NCBI GenBank assembly: GCA_025462735.1 | Contig: JAOAPC010000014.1 | Coordinates: 62,001-126,000 of the forward strand | Direction of reading: 5' to 3' | Source of the DNA: Acidobacteriaceae bacterium | GTDB taxonomy: Bacteria; Acidobacteriota; Terriglobia; Terriglobales; Acidobacteriaceae | Length of the DNA stretch: 64,000 nt | Shown: positions 37,396 through 46,375 of the stretch, piece by piece | How the letters are laid out: each line of letters opens with the position of its first letter | Position numbering within the stretch: position 1 is the first letter of the stretch | The notes under the pieces: model-generated | The model's database searches: none | What the model was told of the DNA's origin: nothing | Seen by the model: only the letters and a program-made list of their open reading frames with translations | Position numbers and translations under genes: made by a program

Positions 37396-37926
37396 CTATG
37401 GTGGCGACGTATAAGCGCCTGCGGCAGCTCCGCCTTCTCGGTGCGGGATCGCCAGTTTTTCCCTAATGTGCTTGGCCAACTCCTCAATCCTTTCCAGCCG
37501 AGGCCTAACAGAGTCGCTCAGGTCCGCCTCCTTTAGCGCCACCCCACAGGAAAGTAGCAGCACGGTCACATCGTCTTTCAGTTCGTCTCGCAACGCCTGC
37601 CGGGCGCTATGGCGTGCTAGTACAGTTTCCAGGCCACGCCGAGACACTGCCGCGCGCAGCTCTCGCAAAACCCTCTCTTCGCCACTGATTCCAAAATTCA
37701 CGAAGACTGGCACGGCCATTCCCAAGTGATCAAAGACAACGTTGGCCGGTTCAGGTTCTGCTTCGGTGATCCACTGGTCGATCACGACCGCTGAATATTC
37801 TCCAGACCGCAATCGCTCCATTCCTTGGTGCAGGCTGAACGCGACCTGCACCGCCTCCTGCATTGCATGTTCAATTGAGCGGGCACACTCCTTGGCCCTC
37901 TCCGAATTCCAAATCATAAGGATCAT
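37396..37926 (-). CDS. Receiver-like (pseudo-receiver) protein of unknown function
   Basis: I do not recognise a named family. From the ATG at 37926 the protein reads MILMIWNSERAKECARSIEHAM, then SGEYSAVVIDQW, with the alternating strand/helix spacing of a CheY-like receiver but without the usual acidic triad. The C-terminal 80 residues are helical. The track start at 37980 (GTG) adds a hydrophobic stretch that could be a membrane anchor, so the start is uncertain. It lies 58 bases before the end of the adjacent NtrC-type gene on the same strand and may be co-transcribed with it. Confidence 0.6.
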   Translation of the reverse strand: MILMIWNSERAKECARSIEHAMQEAVQVAFSLHQGMERLRSGEYSAVVIDQWITEAEPEPANVVFDHLGMAVPVFVNFGISGEERVLRELRAAVSRRGLETVLARHSARQALRDELKDDVTVLLLSCGVALKEADLSDSVRPRLERIEELAKHIREKLAIPHREGGAAAGAYTSPP

Positions 37927-38037
37927 GCCTGCGGCTGTCGCAACTAAGGGGCCAAAGACTCGCACAAGAAAAGAAAGCACTAAGCCGCCGTGCTTGTATT
38001 CCGGCTCTCCACTTCGGGAAAACGAGTTCCAGTTCGG

Positions 38038-39447
38038 TCATAACGCCGCGCCGTACTCCTTAAGCTTGCGGTAGAGCGTCGTCTTGCCAATTCCAAGCAT
38101 CTTGGCCGCCATCAGCTTGTCTCCGCTCAGTTGTGCGATTGCGCCCAGAATTGTTTGCTTCTCCAGATCAGCCAGCGGAAGGATCTTGCTCCCCGGAGTC
38201 TCTGCCAGCAAGCGCGCCGGCGCTCCCGTAATCGAGCTTGGCAAATCCACAACATGGATCACGGCTCCGGAAGTTATCGCGCAACAGCGCTCCAAACAGT
38301 TTTCCAATTCCCGTACATTGCCTGGCCAGTCGTAAGCCAGCAACGCCCTCATCGCATCGTCGCTCACTTCATGAATCCTTCCGGAATTCTGTGACAGGCG
38401 TTCCAGGATGTGTCCGGTTAACAATGGAATGTCCTGCCGGCGCTCCCGCAAAGGAGGAATGCGCAAGCTAAGAACATTCAAACGAAAGTACAAATCGCGC
38501 CGAAACGAACCGTTCGCCACGGACTGTTCCAGATCGCGATTGGTGGCCGCCAGCACGCGAATGTTAATCGGTGCCGTTTTCGTGCTTCCCACAGGACGGA
38601 TTTCCTTCTCTTGAAGCGCGCGCAACATCTTTGCCTGAAGATCAACCGGAAGTTCTCCGATTTCATCCAGGAAAACCGTCCCGCCGTCAGCAATCGCCAG
38701 CAATCCCGCCTTCGATTGCATGGCTCCTGTAAAGGCTCCCTTCACATAACCGAAAAGCTCGCTTTCGATCAGCGTCGGCACCAGAGAGCCGCAGTCCACC
38801 GGAATAAATGACTTGTCGCGGTAGGGGCCTGAATGATGTATGGCCCGCGCGACCATTTCTTTTCCAGTGCCACTCTCACCCAGGATGAGTACCGGATGCC
38901 CGCTGTGCGCGGCTTTCGCAATGATCCGGTAGAGCTTATCCATCTCTGGGGCGCGGCCAATGATGCTTCCAAAACCCTGTTTCGACTTGATCTTTTCCCG
39001 CAAAATGCGGTTCTCGGTCTTGAGTTTCAAGTGCACAGCTACCCGTTCCAGAAGCAGCTTGAGCTCCTCGAGGCTGAATGGTTTCGTGACGTAATCGTAG
39101 GCGCCGCTCTTCATAGCCTGGACCGCTGATTCCACGGTGCCGTGTCCTGTGATCACGATCACCTCAATATCCGGCCGCCGGTTCTTGATTAGGCGCAGCG
39201 TTTCGAGCCCACCTGCGCCCGGCAGCTTTAAGTCCAGCAGAACCACATCGATGCTTTGAGACTCCAAAAGGCGCAAGGCTTGCTCGGCTGAATCCGATGC
39301 CCCGGCGCGGTATCCAAGGACCAGGGCAGCCTCTCTGGCCGCCTCGCGTACCGCGCGCTCATCGTCCACAATGAGCAGGTTCAAGAGTGCCGGGTTTTCA
39401 ACCGGCCGCATTGCCGGGGACACGAACGTAGTTGGCGCAGCAGTCAT
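38038..39447 (-). CDS. NtrC-family sigma-54 response regulator
   Basis: About 469 residues: receiver (about 20-140) with IVDDE, phospho-Asp in VVLLDLKLPGAGG and Lys in VTKPFS; AAA+ domain with GESGTGKE, VKGAFTGAMQ and GGTVFLDEIGE; and a C-terminal Fis-type HTH (AAKMLGIGKTTLYRKLKEYG). It should switch on sigma-54 promoters when phosphorylated. The ATG at 39447 follows GAGGAG by six or seven bases, so I prefer it to the upstream ATG at 39504. No partner kinase is adjacent. Confidence 0.93.
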   Translation of the reverse strand: MTAAPTTFVSPAMRPVENPALLNLLIVDDERAVREAAREAALVLGYRAGASDSAEQALRLLESQSIDVVLLDLKLPGAGGLETLRLIKNRRPDIEVIVITGHGTVESAVQAMKSGAYDYVTKPFSLEELKLLLERVAVHLKLKTENRILREKIKSKQGFGSIIGRAPEMDKLYRIIAKAAHSGHPVLILGESGTGKEMVARAIHHSGPYRDKSFIPVDCGSLVPTLIESELFGYVKGAFTGAMQSKAGLLAIADGGTVFLDEIGELPVDLQAKMLRALQEKEIRPVGSTKTAPINIRVLAATNRDLEQSVANGSFRRDLYFRLNVLSLRIPPLRERRQDIPLLTGHILERLSQNSGRIHEVSDDAMRALLAYDWPGNVRELENCLERCCAITSGAVIHVVDLPSSITGAPARLLAETPGSKILPLADLEKQTILGAIAQLSGDKLMAAKMLGIGKTTLYRKLKEYGAAL

Positions 39448-39516
39448 AGAGAACTCCTCGAATTTTGTGAGGACGTTTCCCTGGATGAACCACTGTGATT
39501 CCAAACCGGAAAGACA

Positions 39517-39561
39517 TCCCTGTTTGGGAATTGTAGGAACTTACGCTTTCCCTGTTTAGGA
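39517..39561. promoter_or_regulatory. Direct pair of TCCCTGTTTNGGA motifs
   Basis: TCCCTGTTTGGGAA (39517-39530) and TCCCTGTTTAGGA (39549-39561) are 32 bases apart, three helical turns, 70-115 bases upstream of the NtrC-type start. A third copy lies at 29298. They may be binding sites for a regulator, perhaps autoregulation. Confidence 0.4.
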
Positions 39562-39598
39562 CGGTTGAACAGGTCGAGTGTGATGAATGAACATCCGG

Positions 39599-40294
39599 CT
39601 ACGCCGGAAGCTGTGAAAGAAACTGAATAATCTCGCTCGGCTCAGGGCGCTCGGTGTAATCGGGATTCACCTTCGCATAGAGGATGGAGGAATCGCGATC
39701 TATTACGTAAGTCGCTGGAATGGGTAGCTCCCAGCTGGAATCGCCATTCACAAACGGCAGGTTGATAAAAACGCGTTGATAGATTTCCTGCTGATACTCG
39801 GGCACACCGTAAACCAGCCCAAATTCCCTCGCAACCTTATTTTCCGTATCGAACAGCAGCGGAAAGCGGAAGTGGTGCTGATCCGCCATAAGGTAAGAGT
39901 GATGTTGAGTTTGAGGCGAGATGGCGGCGAAAGATGCGCCGAAATCCCGGATTTGGGAGTAAATCACGTTCATCGCTTCCAGTTGGCCAACACAGAATGG
40001 GCACCAGCGTCCGCGGAAAAAGCACACGACCAGCGGGCCTTCCCGCAATAAATCGCCGGAGCGCACCAAATCCCCTTTGTGGTCGGAAAGCTCAAAGCCC
40101 AGTGCCTGGCTGCCTGGCTGGAGCGATCGCCCAGCAATCCCAGACTGTCCCAGTTCGGTGATCACACGCGCATGAATAGCTTGAATGTCCGCCGGAACGT
40201 ATTTTGCGATGAGTTCCTTGCGCTCAACGAAGACTTCCGCGAGTGAGCGGGTTTCTGAACCCGTCGTCGTTTCTTCGAGAGACCGCCATTTCAT
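39599..40294 (-). CDS. Peroxiredoxin-like AhpC/TSA protein
   Basis: A 231-residue thioredoxin-fold protein. The active region reads CFFRGRWCPFCVGQLEAM, with a CxxC rather than the single peroxidatic Cys of most AhpC proteins, as in the peroxiredoxin-like group that includes 40-kDa-type redoxins. ATYVIDRDSSILYAKVNPDY and an N-terminal helical lead of about 60 residues fit that group. Likely a cytosolic thiol peroxidase or reductase. Divergent from the receiver protein at 40494. Confidence 0.85.
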   Translation of the reverse strand: MKWRSLEETTTGSETRSLAEVFVERKELIAKYVPADIQAIHARVITELGQSGIAGRSLQPGSQALGFELSDHKGDLVRSGDLLREGPLVVCFFRGRWCPFCVGQLEAMNVIYSQIRDFGASFAAISPQTQHHSYLMADQHHFRFPLLFDTENKVAREFGLVYGVPEYQQEIYQRVFINLPFVNGDSSWELPIPATYVIDRDSSILYAKVNPDYTERPEPSEIIQFLSQLPA

Positions 40295-40493
40295 AAATAA
40301 CCTTCACTTCGGCCTGCACCCATACATCCAAAAACAGGCCCGCGAGACTTTCCCAGAAATCCGCGCTGCGTACGTAATGATTCTAGAGTAATACCGCGAT
40401 TGATTCTTACGACTACTGGTTTCTAGCTACACCGCACCAGCATCTAAGTTGCCGCGAACTGCTTAACCTACTCTGCCGTGTGAGGCTATAAAA

Positions 40494-41210
40494 ATGGCCC
40501 AGCAACCGCGAGTGTTATTCCTTGATGATGAAGACAGTATTCGGGTAACGCTGCCGCCGATGCTGGAATCCTACGGTTTTAAGGTCACCTCCGCCGGAAC
40601 GGTTCCAGACGCTCTTCGCCTTATTTCCCAGGAAAAGTTCGACGTGCTTATAGCCGACTTGAATGTCGGCAATGCCGGGGACGGTTTCACCGTGGTCAGC
40701 GCAATGCGCCGCACGCAACCCCAAGCCGTGAGCTTTATCCTGACAGGTTATCCGGCCTTCGAGACCGCCCTGGAAGCCATTCGGCAGCAGGTGGATGATT
40801 ACCTCACCAAGCCGACTGAAATTGAAGCCCTGGTCGATGCGATCAACTCAAAGCTTGCCGACAGGAAGCCATCTCATGGAATTCAGCCGAAACGATTACC
40901 GGACATCATAGAGCAGCACCGCGATTGGATCGTCAAACATTGGCTGGTAGAGGTCAAGAAAGACCCAGAGATCGGAGCGATTTCGCTTTCAGATTCGGAA
41001 CGCCAGGACCACGTTCCCCGTCTGCTGCAAGAAGCCGTGGAAAGGACAAAGGGAAGACAGCTTACACCGGAAGACACCCAGGCAGCGATTCTTCATGGGA
41101 CCCTCCGAGGGAAACAGGGTTACACCGGTCCCCTCGTGATACGCGAAGCCAACTATTGCTTGGCGCACTGGCGCAATGCGTACAGCAGAACCTTTTGGCA
41201 ATCCAGGTGA
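40494..41210 (+). CDS. Response regulator with RsbRD_N-like output domain, interrupted by frameshift
   Basis: The first 120 residues are a receiver: LFLDDEDSIR, phospho-Asp in DVLIADLNVGN, and Lys in DDYLTKPTE. From about residue 130 the protein enters a helical domain like the RsbRD N-terminal fold (IIEQHRDWIVKHWLVEVKKDPEI). This frame ends after REANYC plus a short unlike tail (AHWRNAYSRTFWQSR). The missing end (QQNLLAIQVSYLIPDM) is found in another frame directly afterwards, so a one-base loss is likely. Function may be reduced; output partner unknown. Confidence 0.8.
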   Translation: MAQQPRVLFLDDEDSIRVTLPPMLESYGFKVTSAGTVPDALRLISQEKFDVLIADLNVGNAGDGFTVVSAMRRTQPQAVSFILTGYPAFETALEAIRQQVDDYLTKPTEIEALVDAINSKLADRKPSHGIQPKRLPDIIEQHRDWIVKHWLVEVKKDPEIGAISLSDSERQDHVPRLLQEAVERTKGRQLTPEDTQAAILHGTLRGKQGYTGPLVIREANYCLAHWRNAYSRTFWQSR

Positions 41211-41356
41211 GCTATCTGATTCCAGATATGGTCAAAATATGGGAAACCATTGAGACCGAGCTGGAAATCTCGGTCAAAGCGTTGCTTGATGATTCGCATG
41301 CAGGCGAAGAAGGGGCGGTATCGCAGCGTGTTCGAAAAGGCTCTCGATCGCGTTAG
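41160..41356 (+). pseudogene. Out-of-frame C-terminal part of the receiver protein
   Basis: In frame with the track ORF starting at 40925, this stretch encodes LAQCVQQNLLAIQVSYLIPD and a helical end followed by a basic tail. It continues the RsbRD-like domain of the gene before it. Only 32 bases separate the REA and QQN codons where the family would have 33. Confidence 0.65.
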
Positions 41357-41619
41357 CAACTAAAGGACTGCAGGAGGATGGATACAAGTTCACAAAAAAT
41401 CCGCCGTCGCTAAGCCGTTTAAAACTATAGACACTGGCTTTGCATACAGGAACTCCCTCTTCCGTATTACGGAATGTACTGTATCGAACAAATATGGGTA
41501 ATGCCCATACGATTGAGCTACTTACTCGCCACTTCGTCTTGCAACGAACACAAAGTCTGTAGCGTCAAAGCGTCGGCGTTTCCGGGGACCAAAAATCCCA
41601 AAAGTAAGGAGCCGCATTG
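41357..41619. other. Intergenic region with 15-bp inverted repeat
   Basis: About 260 bases upstream of the zinc-ribbon receiver gene. It contains TTCCGTATTACGGAA (41460-41474), a perfect 7-1-7 inverted repeat without a T-run, and AAGGAG just before the next start. Otherwise nothing recognisable. Confidence 0.5.
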
Positions 41620-42228
41620 ATGCCGCGACAATTCGATTATCGAATGCTGATCGTCGATGACGACGCTGTCTTTTGTGAAATTGCGGACGAGCTCTTCAGC
41701 ACGCTCGGCTACACGGTGAGGTGCGCCGACGATGGTTTCGAGGCACTGGCAATGATGAAGCAGGCCCTGCCCGACATCATCATCTGCGATCTCAATCTGC
41801 CTAAAATGTCAGGTTTTGAATTGCTTTCCATTATCAGGCGGAGGTTTCCGCAAATTCCGGTCATCGCCATGAGCGGTGAGTACATGGGCACAGACTTGCC
41901 GATGGGTGTAATCGCCGACGCTTACCTGCAAAAAGGCGGCGAGCATTCTCCCGAGGTACTGGTCGGAAAGATCCGCGAACTTCTGGAGAATTCGCCTTTG
42001 CGGGCCAACGTTATTAAACCTGCCAGCGCACCTGTGTGGATACCGCTGAACGGGAAACAATATTTCTTTCTGACCTGCACCGATTGTTTGCGTTCGTTCT
42101 CATTACCTACGCCCAACAATGTCGACGAAAACACCGCCAGAAAATCGCGGTGCGAATTCTGTGACACAGAAATTGTTTATTTTCTGGACGTCGAGGCCAT
42201 TGGACAGGCCCGCCGCTCCGCCCAATGA
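41620..42228 (+). CDS. Receiver protein with C-terminal zinc-ribbon-like domain
   Basis: About 202 residues. The receiver (1-125) has VDDDAVF, phospho-Asp in DIIICDLNLPKMSGF and Lys in DAYLQKGGEH. The C-terminal 70 residues hold TCTDCLRSF and RCEFCDTE, two CxxC pairs spaced as in a zinc ribbon. No DNA-binding HTH is seen, so it may work through protein or nucleic-acid contact by the ribbon. The ATG at 41620 or the TTG one codon upstream is used; AAGGAG lies a few bases before. Confidence 0.82.
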   Translation: MPRQFDYRMLIVDDDAVFCEIADELFSTLGYTVRCADDGFEALAMMKQALPDIIICDLNLPKMSGFELLSIIRRRFPQIPVIAMSGEYMGTDLPMGVIADAYLQKGGEHSPEVLVGKIRELLENSPLRANVIKPASAPVWIPLNGKQYFFLTCTDCLRSFSLPTPNNVDENTARKSRCEFCDTEIVYFLDVEAIGQARRSAQ

Positions 42229-42235
42229 GTTTTGA

Positions 42236-42496
42236 ATGTCTGAATCGAACGCGGCGTCAGAAGAAGCTAACGTAATCCGGTACCAGCGGCTGCAGCGTGG
42301 CTTGTACTACGCCGATTTCCGGCGGGACAAGAGGCTGGATCCGGAGGTTTACCACTGTGTGATCCAGCGCGAAGGTTCGACCGAAATTCTTCGCTGGAGC
42401 CAGCATCGCACTCTCGAGGGCGCAATGCGTACAGCCCGGGCTGAGCTGAGGCATCTTTCTGAGGAGCACGCACAACTGCCCGGCGTATCCGTGTAG
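42236..42496 (+). CDS. Small conserved-looking protein of unknown function
   Basis: An 86-residue soluble protein, rich in charged and aromatic residues (RYQRLQRGLYYADFRRD, LRWSQHRTLEGAMRTA). No family recognised. It starts seven bases after the zinc-ribbon receiver stop, on the same strand, so they may be one transcription unit. Confidence 0.6.
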   Translation: MSESNAASEEANVIRYQRLQRGLYYADFRRDKRLDPEVYHCVIQREGSTEILRWSQHRTLEGAMRTARAELRHLSEEHAQLPGVSV

Positions 42497-42501
42497 CCAA
42501 C

Positions 42502-43170
42502 CTAGCGCTGCTTTCCACCGTCCAGATATTTGTCTAGCGCAACTTCGAAGTACATCAGATCATTCCCGGAAGAGTTGCGGACACCGGTCAAATAAAACCT
42601 CGCTCCCGCCAGCGGATTGGGAATGTCGGAGACGTCAAAAAACAGAAATCCAACCTGCGAGCTGCGCGGCTCAACTGCCTTGGCCCGGAACTGCGCGCTC
42701 TCAATCTCGTTCATTTCTTTTGAGTTCATTCCTCCCTTTGCTTTTTTTGTTGGGAATGGAACCGGGTAATGAGTGCCAGAGGCGTTGGGATGAGAAATAC
42801 GCCTGACGATGTCGTCCTCGTTGTCTGGAATTAGTTTGGTACGGTCTGCCGTGACCAATTCAGCTTTCATGCTTGTCAGCTGAATCGGTTCATCGGAATC
42901 ATTCGTGATGATGAGCAAGACCGGCAGTAAATCGTGGTCGCGATACTTCACCACGAAGATGTTTTCTTTGGCCGCGGTGTCGTAAGGGTCGAGCGCTATG
43001 GTGACATTCTCCCCTGCGTGATGGTCGTGTGCCGGAAAGCTAAATGCGGGCTGGGTCTTCGGCATCGAGAATTCCTTTGCCGCCAGGCACAAAACCGGCG
43101 CCGCCACAACTATTCCCGCAACCGCCCAAACTAGAAGTCGATGTGACCGCATCATATGTGTAATGTGCAT
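42502..43170 (-). CDS. Exported protein of unknown function
   Basis: A 222-residue protein with a signal peptide (LLVWAVAGIVVAAPVLCLAAKE). The mature part is beta-rich, with LLPVLLIITNDSDEPIQL and SSQVGFLFFDVSDIPNP, like a periplasmic immunoglobulin-like fold. No family name can be given. Converges on the small gene before it; the upstream gap to the SurA-like gene holds both promoters. Confidence 0.75.
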   Translation of the reverse strand: MHITHMMRSHRLLVWAVAGIVVAAPVLCLAAKEFSMPKTQPAFSFPAHDHHAGENVTIALDPYDTAAKENIFVVKYRDHDLLPVLLIITNDSDEPIQLTSMKAELVTADRTKLIPDNEDDIVRRISHPNASGTHYPVPFPTKKAKGGMNSKEMNEIESAQFRAKAVEPRSSQVGFLFFDVSDIPNPLAGARFYLTGVRNSSGNDLMYFEVALDKYLDGGKQR

Positions 43171-43311
43171 TATAGGATGCCGTGGAATGCCGCTTTTGGT
43201 GCCCTGTCTTTTCCTCCCAAAAGCGGAAAGCGACCGTCCCGATGCCGGACGGCCGAGTTACAATCTGAACAGAGCTAAACTACACGACTTCTGGTCTTCT
43301 GGGTATTGTCC

Positions 43312-44391
43312 ATGTCAAGAGTCCTTTTCCGCCTTATTCTCGCTGGCGCCGTTTTAGCGCCTGCACTTCTTTCTGCTGACACGGTCGTAGAAGAGATCAT
43401 TGCCCGCGTCAACAACCAGATCGTTACCCGCACCGATTATGAGCGCGAGCAGCAACAACTGAAGGACGAAGCCCAACAGCAGGATCCCACGCACGCCGCC
43501 CAGATGGTTGCTCAGGGCCAGAAAGATGTTCTTCGCGGACTTATCGATCGCGAACTTCTGCTGGAAAAAGGCAAGGACCTCAACATTTCCGCCGACACGG
43601 AACTCGTCAAACGGCTCGATGAAATGCGCAAGCAGATGAAGCTCGACACTATGGAGGACCTCGAAAAGGCGGCCACCTCACAAGGGGTCTCCTTTGAAGA
43701 TTTCAAGCAGAACATGCGGACCGAAATCATCACCCAGCAGGTGATCCAGCGGGAAGTGGGTCAGCGACTGAACATCTCGAAAGATGACGAGCGCTCGTTT
43801 TACGATCAGCACAAGTCCGAGCTAGCGCGACCCGAGGAAGTCAAGCTTAGTGAAATTCTCGTTTCCACCGAGCAGGCCGGAAACGATGAACAGAAAATCG
43901 CTGCCGCGCAGGCAAAAGCGGATGATTTGTTGAAGCAAATCAAGGCAGGCGCAAATTTCGAAGACGTCGCCAAGAAGGAATCGCAAGGCCCCTCGGCCGC
44001 ACAGGGAGGCGATCTCGGCTTCTTCGAGCATGGCAAACTCGCCAAGCAACTTGAAGACATTACCTTTGGCATGAAGAAAGATGATGTTTCCAACGTGATT
44101 CGTACCAAGCAGGGATTCGTCATCCTAAAAGTCACAGAACACCAGAACGCAGGCATTCCGGCCTATAGCGAAATCGAACCCCGGCTGCAGGAAGCCGTCT
44201 ATATGCAGCGGTTGCAGCCGGCACTACGGCAGTATTTGAAGAAACTCCGGGAAGAGGCTTTTATCGACATCAAGTCCGGTTACGTGGACACTGGCGCGAG
44301 CCCCAACCAAAGCAAGCCGGTCGTAACCTCCGCCGCCAAAGAATCAAGTGCCAAAGAACTCAAAAAGAGAAAGAAATTGGGCGTATTTTAG
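43312..44391 (+). CDS. SurA/PrsA-type peptidyl-prolyl isomerase
   Basis: About 359 residues with a signal peptide (LFRLILAGAVLAPALLSAD). A SurA N-terminal chaperone domain (about 25-165; VEEIIARVNNQIVTRTDYE) is followed by one parvulin domain (about 175-280; KLSEILVSTE, ESQGPSAAQGGDLGFF, GFVILKVTEH). It likely helps fold outer-membrane proteins in the periplasm. The ATG at 43312 is chosen over the TTG at 43306. A Lys-rich tail ends the protein. Confidence 0.88.
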   Translation: MSRVLFRLILAGAVLAPALLSADTVVEEIIARVNNQIVTRTDYEREQQQLKDEAQQQDPTHAAQMVAQGQKDVLRGLIDRELLLEKGKDLNISADTELVKRLDEMRKQMKLDTMEDLEKAATSQGVSFEDFKQNMRTEIITQQVIQREVGQRLNISKDDERSFYDQHKSELARPEEVKLSEILVSTEQAGNDEQKIAAAQAKADDLLKQIKAGANFEDVAKKESQGPSAAQGGDLGFFEHGKLAKQLEDITFGMKKDDVSNVIRTKQGFVILKVTEHQNAGIPAYSEIEPRLQEAVYMQRLQPALRQYLKKLREEAFIDIKSGYVDTGASPNQSKPVVTSAAKESSAKELKKRKKLGVF

Positions 44392-44453
44392 GTTAAGCTT
44401 TCGGCAACCGGAGTCTTCAGAACGAGCTTCCGAGCGCCCACACCGGTCATGTT

Positions 44454-45563
44454 ATGAAAGATTTCTTCCTCTCCGATTGCGCCGCCTTCGAGAACAAAGT
44501 CATTGTCTCCAGCTTTGTTGTCAGCACCAAACAGGTTAAGCCGAAAAAGTCCGGCGAACCTTATCTCGCGCTGACCCTGGCCGACCGTTGTGGGCAAATC
44601 GAAGCCAAAATGTGGGACAATGTCGAGGACGCCATCGATGCCTTCGAGCAGGATGACTTCCTCAAAATCAAAGGCCTGCTGAATAAATATAAGAACCGGT
44701 TCCAGCTTACGATCCACAAGCTCCGGAAGCTGGGCGAGTCCGAAGTCGATTTCGCCGATTACCTTCCCAAGACTACGAAGAATGTCGATGAACTCTGGCA
44801 CACGCTCGAAGAGTTCGTCAGCTCCATTGGGGATCCGCACCTGAAACTGCTGGTTCGGTCTTTCATGACGGACCCAGAGATCGCCGCTGCCTATCGCAAT
44901 GCGCCCGCCGCCAAGACCTTGCACCACGCCTACATTGGCGGCCTTTTAGATCACGTGGTTTCTTTGTTTCGCTCCTGCGATTTGCTTTGCCGCAATTATC
45001 CGCAGGTCAATCGCGATCTGCTCCTTACCGGCGCGTTCTTGCACGACATTGGGAAAATTCACGAGCTCAGTTATAACCGCTCCTTTTCCTACACCAGCCG
45101 CGGCCAACTTCTTGGCCACATGATCATTGAGCTCGAAATGCTGCAGGCAAAAATCGCTCTGATGCCGGATTTCCCCGATCAGATGAAGACCTTGCTCGAG
45201 CACCTCATCATCAGTCATCACGGCGAATACGAGTTTGGATCGCCGAAGTTGCCCATGTTTCCCGAGGCGCTCATGCTGCACTACCTCGATGATCTCGATT
45301 CAAAGATGGAGAGCATGCGTGCCCACTTCGAGCGCGAAGCGGAAAACGATTCCACCTGGACCAGTTACAACCCTTCGCTCGGCCGCACTCTTTTGAACAC
45401 TGCGAAGTTTCTAAAGAAGGAAGAGAAGGAAGACCAGGAGGAGACTATCGCGGCAGCAGCGGCGGCTTCCGCCGTCGAGAGCGCAATCAGCGTAAAAACC
45501 TCGGGCAACGGCGACGGTCCAGCGGCAACGGAACCTGTGCCGCTCACCGACGAAGTCGGTTAA
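44454..45563 (+). CDS. YhaM-like 3'-5' exoribonuclease (OB fold plus HD domain)
   Basis: A 369-residue protein. N-terminal OB-fold (about 10-100; YLALTLADRCGQIEAKMWDN) precedes an HD phosphohydrolase domain with HHAYIGGLLDHV, FLHDIGK and ISHHGEYEFGSP. This order is that of YhaM/CBF1 nucleases, which trim RNA and single-stranded DNA. A C-terminal Ala/Glu-rich tail is low-complexity. The gene starts 62 bases after the SurA-like gene. Confidence 0.87.
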   Translation: MKDFFLSDCAAFENKVIVSSFVVSTKQVKPKKSGEPYLALTLADRCGQIEAKMWDNVEDAIDAFEQDDFLKIKGLLNKYKNRFQLTIHKLRKLGESEVDFADYLPKTTKNVDELWHTLEEFVSSIGDPHLKLLVRSFMTDPEIAAAYRNAPAAKTLHHAYIGGLLDHVVSLFRSCDLLCRNYPQVNRDLLLTGAFLHDIGKIHELSYNRSFSYTSRGQLLGHMIIELEMLQAKIALMPDFPDQMKTLLEHLIISHHGEYEFGSPKLPMFPEALMLHYLDDLDSKMESMRAHFEREAENDSTWTSYNPSLGRTLLNTAKFLKKEEKEDQEETIAAAAAASAVESAISVKTSGNGDGPAATEPVPLTDEVG

Positions 45564-45651
45564 CTTTCGGTGGCGCGGAGAAACCTGTACTCTTGTAAGT
45601 TGCTGATCCACTTCGGATTCTGGTAAACCATCAATAACATTGGGAGGTTTT

Positions 45652-46320
45652 ATGAGAGTGCGCGTCGGCACGTGGATGTTAAGTCTGACCTTGGTATTCG
45701 CTGTGGGATGTAACAAGCCCAGCCAGAGTAATAATTCCCAGAGCCCAGACAATTCGCAAGCGAACAACTCGGCCCCCGGAAACTCTCAACCGGCCGAGCC
45801 GGTGCACACCACAATCACTGTTCCGGCCGGCAGGGTGCTCACCGTGCGGCTTGCAGATGAGGTTGGTTCAAAAATCAGTCAGCCTGGCCAGACATTTGGC
45901 GGAAGTTTGGCCCGGGCGGTCGAAGTAGAAGGGCAAGTAGTTATACCGGCCGGAGCTCGGGTTCAAGGCGTGGTTGTGGATGCCAAGGCCATGGGACACT
46001 TCGCCGGAGGTGCTCTTCTCTCACTGAAATTGGATTCCATCCACGTAAATGGCGAACAGCTCCCCGTCCATACCGCAACTCTCACTCAGACCCTGAAGGG
46101 TAAAGGGAAGCGCACCGGCGTTCTTGTCGGCGGCGGCGCCGGGCTAGGCGCAGTCATCGGTGGCATCGCGGGCGGCGGTAAAGGTGCCGCCATCGGGGCA
46201 TTGGCTGGCGGCGGTGCGGGCACTGCGGGATCGGCTTACACCGGCAATAAAGAAATCGTGCTTCCTGCCGAATCAGCGGTTGCGTTCACCCTGAGAGCGC
46301 CGCTGAAAATTAGTAGGTAG
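45652..46320 (+). CDS. Lipoprotein-like protein with glycine-zipper region
   Basis: About 222 residues. N-terminal signal with LVFAVGCNK, a plausible lipobox Cys, then an Asn/Ser-rich linker. The middle (about 60-150) has TVPAGRVLTVRLADEVGSK and a beta-rich fold like TrbI/VirB10-type or conjugal-transfer-like domains. Near residues 150-195 there are repeated Gly/Ala stretches (GGGAGLGAVIGGIAGGGKG), a glycine-zipper. GGGAGG lies seven bases before the ATG at 45652, deciding the start over the track's 45640. Role unknown. Confidence 0.7.
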   Translation: MRVRVGTWMLSLTLVFAVGCNKPSQSNNSQSPDNSQANNSAPGNSQPAEPVHTTITVPAGRVLTVRLADEVGSKISQPGQTFGGSLARAVEVEGQVVIPAGARVQGVVVDAKAMGHFAGGALLSLKLDSIHVNGEQLPVHTATLTQTLKGKGKRTGVLVGGGAGLGAVIGGIAGGGKGAAIGALAGGGAGTAGSAYTGNKEIVLPAESAVAFTLRAPLKISR

Positions 46321-46375
46321 TTCGACCAACTGACTTCCGTCAGCCATCAGCGCTTTCCTGGTGGCTGACGATTAA

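Noticed and set aside
41153-41359. 68-residue minus-strand ORF
   Set aside because: Antisense to the frameshifted end of the receiver gene, whose plus-strand reading matches a known domain.
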